NCBI GenBank assembly: GCA_028284565.1
Contig: JANQRM010000642.1
Coordinates: 1-15,864, forward strand
DNA from: Anaerolineae bacterium
Lineage (GTDB): Bacteria > Chloroflexota > Anaerolineae > Aggregatilineales > Phototrophicaceae
Reading direction: 5' to 3'
DNA: 15,864 bases
Positions 13,002 to 15,864 of this stretch are shown here, piece by piece (the first letter of the stretch is position 1; every line of letters begins with the position of its first letter). The position numbers and the translations under genes are program-made. Below the pieces are notes generated by a model. The model did no database searches. It had not been told where the DNA came from and was given only the letters and a program-made list of their open reading frames with translations.

Positions 13002-13009
13002 ATGCACCT
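13002..13009 (-). promoter_or_regulatory. Sequestrable Shine-Dalgarno of the EamA gene
   Basis: The minus-strand AGGTGCAT here includes the ribosome binding site (7 bases from the ATG at 12997). It is the exact reverse complement of ATGCACCT within the aptamer at 13084-13077. Pairing of the two would hide the site; ligand-stabilised aptamer folding would free it. Confidence 0.65.
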
Positions 13010-13020
13010 TTCGGGTTACG

Positions 13021-13046
13021 TTGAATAGCAACACAAACTATTCAAC
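13021..13046 (-). promoter_or_regulatory. Expression-platform hairpin between aptamer and EamA start
   Basis: On the minus strand GTTGAATAG (13046-13038) and CTATTCAAC (13028-13020) form a perfect 9-bp stem. Its first four bases are also the 3' end of the aptamer P1 helix, so the two structures compete. Confidence 0.6.
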
Positions 13047-13155
13047 AATCTCCCCCCTCCGGGCTTTTATCCCCTTAGGTGCATCGTTTTCACGCTAGCG
13101 ACGCTCGGTCACAGACCCACCCAATAGTAGCGGAACCCTAGTCGCTCGATTGCTG
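13043..13155 (-). ncRNA. ykkC-family riboswitch aptamer (guanidine-I-like or subtype 2)
   Basis: Read on the minus strand, the leader contains CTAGGGTTCCG (13141-13131), GACCGAGCG (13110-13102) and GGGATAAAAGCCCGG (13073-13059). These appear in the order of the conserved segments of ykkC RNAs (CUAGGGUUCCG, GGUCCGAGAG, GGGAUAAAAGCCCGGGAGA). CAGCAATC (13155-13148) pairs with GATTGTTG (13050-13043) as P1. Differences from guanidine-I are GACCGAGCG for GUCCGAGAG, CACCUAA in place of CACGG, and extra Gs before GGAGA. Guanidine-I RNAs often control small exporters; subtype 2 RNAs bind ppGpp, PRPP or nucleotides. The class assignment is strong, the ligand is not. Confidence 0.85.
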
Positions 13156-13163
13156 TTGCTAGG

Positions 13164-13194
13164 AGTATAACATATGACAACAAAAAACTCTCAA
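13164..13194 (-). promoter_or_regulatory. Promoter driving the riboswitch and EamA gene
   Basis: On the minus strand TTGAGA (13194-13189) and TATACT (13169-13164) are 19 bases apart. The expected start, near 13157, falls just before the first base of the aptamer P1 helix. Confidence 0.5.
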
Positions 13195-13327
13195 CATGCA
13201 AATCCGAGTCCTCTTTAGCGTACGACCAACCCTAGCCGCATGCTTTGAGCATCTGGCTGATACTCATATTTTGAACACCTCACAGACGCGATTTCCTAGC
13301 TAAAATAAATGAATTTCAACAAAATGC

Positions 13328-13358
13328 TTGACTATCACATTGCGTGATACCTTAGCGT
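13328..13358 (+). promoter_or_regulatory. MerR-type promoter with central dyad
   Basis: TTGACT (13328-13333) and TAGCGT (13353-13358) have a 19-base spacer, the overlong spacing that MerR regulators correct by twisting DNA. A perfect inverted repeat TATCAC/GTGATA (13333-13338 and 13344-13349) lies within the spacer. The -10 match is weak, as usual for activator-dependent promoters. Confidence 0.55.
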
Positions 13359-13387
13359 AGATGTAGCGAGCAAGGCAGGAGGTAACG

Positions 13388-14254
13388 ATGTTTTTGACAG
13401 GGGAATTCTCACGGATTGCACGGGTGAGTAAGCGTCAACTGCAATACTACGATGAGATTGGCGTATTCAAACCCGCCCATACCGACCCACAAACGGGCTA
13501 CCGCTACTACAGCGCGAAGCAACTTCCCCGTCTCAACCACATCCTAGCGATGAAAGACTTGGGCTTATCCCTCGATCAAATCCGTCGCATGTTAGATGAC
13601 GAGGTGAGTGCCGATGAGATTCACGGCATGTTGTTGATGCAACAGGCACAACTGGAGCAACAACTCCTCGACGATATGCAACGCTTCCGCCGTATCGAAG
13701 CACGCCTGCGGAATCACTTGCAAGAGACGGCATCTTTGCCTGATGTAGTGATGAAATCGACCCCAAAGATCGACATCATCTCAATCCGTCATCGAATCAC
13801 CACTGATAACGGATGGCACTTTTTTGGTCAGCTGATGCATGCATTGCCCCAACAAGTGGATATGCGACAACTTGGACACATGATGCTCATGGCAAATGTC
13901 GATGAATTCTTGACTGAAAATATCGAAATCGAATTCGCCTTTGTCGTGGAGGGAAACATGCCGGATAGTGTCGTTCTTAAGGATGATCTCGTTCTCACCA
14001 AGCGTGAGTTACCAGCCATCCCCCACATGGCAACCATCGCTCACATCGGACATCCGCAAACAGCCAGTATCCCCTATGGTGTGCTGGGGACATGGATAGA
14101 ATCTAATGATTATCGCATCGCAGGTTTCCAGCGCGAAGTCTTCATCGAAACACCTGCTTCAGGCAATGCCGATGAGACGGTCATGGAACTCCAAATCCCT
14201 GTCGAAAGAATCAATCCCGACCCCTTGCTTCCGCTCATTCGTTTAGAAAGCTAA
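13388..14254 (+). CDS. MerR-family regulator with GyrI-like effector domain
   Basis: The 288-residue protein has an N-terminal MerR winged helix (FLTGEFSRIARVSKRQLQYYDEIGVFKPA then DPQTGYRYYS, residues 2-42; LKDLGLSLDQIRRML-type segment near 56-69). A dimerisation coiled coil follows (about 78-115), then a C-terminal region (about 125-288) with the size and strand pattern of a GyrI-like/BmrR effector-binding domain (ending ETVMELQIPVERI). There is no cysteine pattern for metals, so the inducer is probably an organic molecule. A strong AGGAGGT site at 13377-13383 precedes the ATG. It forms an operon with the SRPBCC gene 13 bases downstream and probably activates that unit through its own 19-base-spacer promoter. 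Confidence 0.93.
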   Translation: MFLTGEFSRIARVSKRQLQYYDEIGVFKPAHTDPQTGYRYYSAKQLPRLNHILAMKDLGLSLDQIRRMLDDEVSADEIHGMLLMQQAQLEQQLLDDMQRFRRIEARLRNHLQETASLPDVVMKSTPKIDIISIRHRITTDNGWHFFGQLMHALPQQVDMRQLGHMMLMANVDEFLTENIEIEFAFVVEGNMPDSVVLKDDLVLTKRELPAIPHMATIAHIGHPQTASIPYGVLGTWIESNDYRIAGFQREVFIETPASGNADETVMELQIPVERINPDPLLPLIRLES

Positions 14255-14267
14255 GGAGAAACACACT

Positions 14268-14783
14268 ATGAAAGTCATTGAATCCCTTCAAATCAATGCA
14301 CCTGCCAGTGAGGTTTGGCATATCGTCGCCCACGAATTTGAAAACGTCTCCAAATGGGCAAGTGATGTTGATCATTCAGTGAAAGCCTCAAACCGCGCCA
14401 TCTTAGAGGGAGCAGATGTCGGCGGGCGGGTCTGTCTATCAAAATACGGAGAAATTACAGAGGGCTTTATCCATTTTGATGAAGCAGGCATGACCTTCAC
14501 TTATGATGCCGAAGGCGGTGCTGTGCCATTTTTCATCAAACGCACGAAAAACACAACGAAAGTTGAACCAAAAGGCGACCATACCTGTATCGTCAGCATT
14601 GGTCCAGAGGTGGAATTCTTACCGATAATCGGTCTCATCGTGCGCTTCCCCATGCAGATGTTCATGCGTACTGTCCTCAGAAACACCCTCGAAGAATTGA
14701 AACATTACGCAGAAACAGGCGAAGTCCATCCACGTAAAGCACAAGCAATTGCAAAAGCACGCCACACAGCAACCGCCAACTAA
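14268..14783 (+). CDS. SRPBCC-family protein, operon partner of MerR regulator
   Basis: This 171-residue protein starts with the standard SRPBCC strand and helix (MKVIESLQINAPASEVWHIVAHEFENVSKWASDV). Its central strands include GGRVCLSKYGEITEGFIHFDEAGMTFTYDAEG and THTCIVSIGPEVEFLP-like segments, followed by a long hydrophobic helix (IIGLIVRFPMQMFMRTVLRNTLEELKHYAETG) that closes the cavity. This matches the polyketide cyclase/dehydrase-type branch. The C-terminal tail (HPRKAQAIAKARHTATAN) is basic and flexible. The ATG has AAGGAG upstream and is 13 bases after merR. The ligand is unknown; it may be the same compound as the MerR inducer. Confidence 0.88.
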   Translation: MKVIESLQINAPASEVWHIVAHEFENVSKWASDVDHSVKASNRAILEGADVGGRVCLSKYGEITEGFIHFDEAGMTFTYDAEGGAVPFFIKRTKNTTKVEPKGDHTCIVSIGPEVEFLPIIGLIVRFPMQMFMRTVLRNTLEELKHYAETGEVHPRKAQAIAKARHTATAN

Positions 14784-14798
14784 CATTCAATCACTTAA

Positions 14799-14822
14799 GG
14801 GAAGGTCATCTTGCACCTTCCC
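14799..14822 (+). terminator. Stem-loop after the MerR-SRPBCC operon
   Basis: GGGAAGGT (14799-14806) and ACCTTCCC (14815-14822) form a perfect 8-bp stem with an 8-base loop, 15 bases after the stop. There is no T-tract after it, so it may be a factor-assisted terminator or an mRNA-stabilising stem. Confidence 0.5.
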
Positions 14823-14940
14823 GTATACTCACCAGTTGGATAGTGAAATACACTGCATCGCATAACCCCATTATGCTTTTCGTGTTTCAACAAATACCTT
14901 CACGTCTCGAAGTCGGAGTGATACAGAAAGCGAATCAACC

Positions 14941-15231
14941 ATGGGAGAACTATTGGAATCAGTCGATATAATATCCGTAGCGAAACCCCTCGCGGTTGCC
15001 ACGGCGTATCTCGGCTTTATCACAGGTATGCTCTACTTAGTGGGCGGAATTTTGTATGACATATTCATCACCCACACTGTCAATCGACGCTCAGCCATGC
15101 GTTTCGTCGTGTTGCTCCCCATACGCCTGTTAGTCCTCATCGTGATGCCGCTTACATTCGCAACATTTGGATTTATAGTGGGAGCGATTGGAGCCTTCCT
15201 CAACAACCTAGTTGTCGGTTGGCTTGCATAA
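14941..15231 (+). CDS. Small hypothetical membrane protein
   Basis: I do not recognise this 96-residue protein. It has two or three membrane segments: VATAYLGFITGMLYLVGGILYDIF (about 20-43), then FVVLLPIRLLVLIVMPLTFATFGFIVGAIGAFLNNLVVGWL (about 55-95), separated by a short basic loop (HTVNRRSAMR). There is no enzyme motif. The start ATG lacks a strong ribosome binding site; the frame and hydrophobic pattern support the call. A 157-base gap upstream separates it from the MerR operon, and 77 bases follow before the next gene. Confidence 0.65.
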   Translation: MGELLESVDIISVAKPLAVATAYLGFITGMLYLVGGILYDIFITHTVNRRSAMRFVVLLPIRLLVLIVMPLTFATFGFIVGAIGAFLNNLVVGWLA

Positions 15232-15311
15232 ACACTGCCATTGAACATATCATCAAAGTCAAACATTAAGAGCATCCAAATAGACCTTAAATCGAATTTG
15301 GAGAATTCATG

Positions 15312-15864
15312 ATGAAAAAATACATTTTGCTTCTGCTTTTACTTGCAATAATGATGTTACCAACACTTAGTTTCGCACAAGATGAGTCCTGCCCAGAGCT
15401 TGCAACAACAGCCTTCCAAACCATGGTCTCAAGCTGTCGTCTCGCAGGTCGGAATCAAGTGTGCTATGGCAATGGTCTTGTCGAAGCGACCTTCACCGAA
15501 AATCCATCCGACACGGAGTTCGATAAACCCGGCGATGTTGCCGATGTATTTCAACTCGAAAGTCTTCGCCTACACCCGATGGATACACAAGCCGGCACAT
15601 GGGGCATTTCCCTCATGAATCTCCAAGCCAATTTACCAGACACTGTACCCGGACAAGCAGTCACATTCCTCCTTTTTGGAGATGTGGAAGTACAAACCGA
15701 AATCATCAATTTATCGACCATGCAAGAGGAAACACAGGGACATCAAGCCTATTATTTCCGCACCGGAGTCGGTGATGCCCCTTGTACCGAAGCACCCCAC
15801 AGTGGCATCCTGATTCAAACACGAGAGGGTATTGGAGAAATCAATGTTACGCTCAATGATGTCG
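15312..15864 (+). CDS. Secreted protein, 5' part, cut by window end
   Basis: The reading frame is open from ATG 15312 to the window end (184 codons and one base), so only the N-terminus is seen. A signal peptide (KKYILLLLLLAIMMLPTLSFA) precedes QDESCPEL. The mature part has cysteines in SCPELATTAFQTMVSSCRL and NQVCYGNGLVEATF. These are followed by a segment like those in Chloroflexota secreted proteins (KPGDVADVFQLESLRL, GTWGISLMNLQANLPDTVPGQ, TFLLFGDVEVQTEI). I know this pattern from proteins that often carry SH3b domains further on, but that part is not in the window. GGAGA at 15300-15304 lies 7 bases before the chosen ATG; the ATG at 15309 is also possible. It resembles the secreted proteins at 5224-7857 in style. 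Confidence 0.85.
   Translation, partial: MKKYILLLLLLAIMMLPTLSFAQDESCPELATTAFQTMVSSCRLAGRNQVCYGNGLVEATFTENPSDTEFDKPGDVADVFQLESLRLHPMDTQAGTWGISLMNLQANLPDTVPGQAVTFLLFGDVEVQTEIINLSTMQEETQGHQAYYFRTGVGDAPCTEAPHSGILIQTREGIGEINVTLNDV

Noticed and set aside
1..15864. CRISPR arrays, transposases, integrases or tRNA-linked attachment sites
   Set aside because: I looked for regularly spaced repeats, recombinase motifs and paired terminal repeats and saw none.

Overview
The window looks like a piece of a moderate-GC (about 50%) bacterial chromosome, most plausibly a Chloroflexota (Anaerolineae-like) genome. That placement is inferred from style, not from a marker gene. It rests on secreted PPC/SH3b/thrombospondin-repeat proteins, a bacterial-luciferase-like oxidoreductase, many stand-alone SRPBCC proteins, and intergenic repeats of a kind common in such genomes. 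No rRNA, tRNA, CRISPR array, transposase or phage gene is visible.

Layout. 1-828 (-): 5' part of ilvD (dihydroxy-acid dehydratase). 1151-1540 (+): orphan PAS-domain protein. 1663-4805: small regulator/ligand-binding genes, namely an SRPBCC protein (-), divergent from an RHH-like regulator plus SRPBCC pair (+), then a TetR regulator with a SnoaL-like protein, then an antibiotic-biosynthesis-monooxygenase (ABM) protein (-). 4806-5223: long gene-poor stretch with structured-RNA candidates. 5224-7857: two-gene operon of secreted, probably calcium-binding, surface proteins. 7872-9288: LLM oxidoreductase and a YdcZ-type membrane protein. 9339-10120 (-): ArsR regulator translationally coupled to an SRPBCC protein. 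10253-12007 (+): multidomain protein with an eCIS-effector-like N-terminal motif, LysM-like repeats and a zinc phospholipase-C-like motif. 12062-12997 (-): EamA transporter preceded by a ykkC-family riboswitch. 13388-14783 (+): MerR regulator plus SRPBCC operon. 14941-15864 (+): small membrane protein and the start of another secreted protein.

Two themes stand out. First, four different regulator families (RHH-like, TetR, ArsR, MerR) each sit beside one small cup- or cone-shaped ligand-binding protein (SRPBCC or SnoaL). The RHH-like, TetR and ArsR genes have TTGACA-17-TANNNT promoters, and the MerR gene has TTGACT with a 19-bp spacer. Operator-like repeats lie inside or next to these promoters, and the TetR and ArsR genes appear to be leaderless. 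Second, there is notable RNA structure. A ykkC-class aptamer upstream of the EamA gene deviates from the guanidine-I consensus and has a visible translational switch. A separate element at 4991-5077 carries cobalamin-riboswitch-like motifs in a permuted order.
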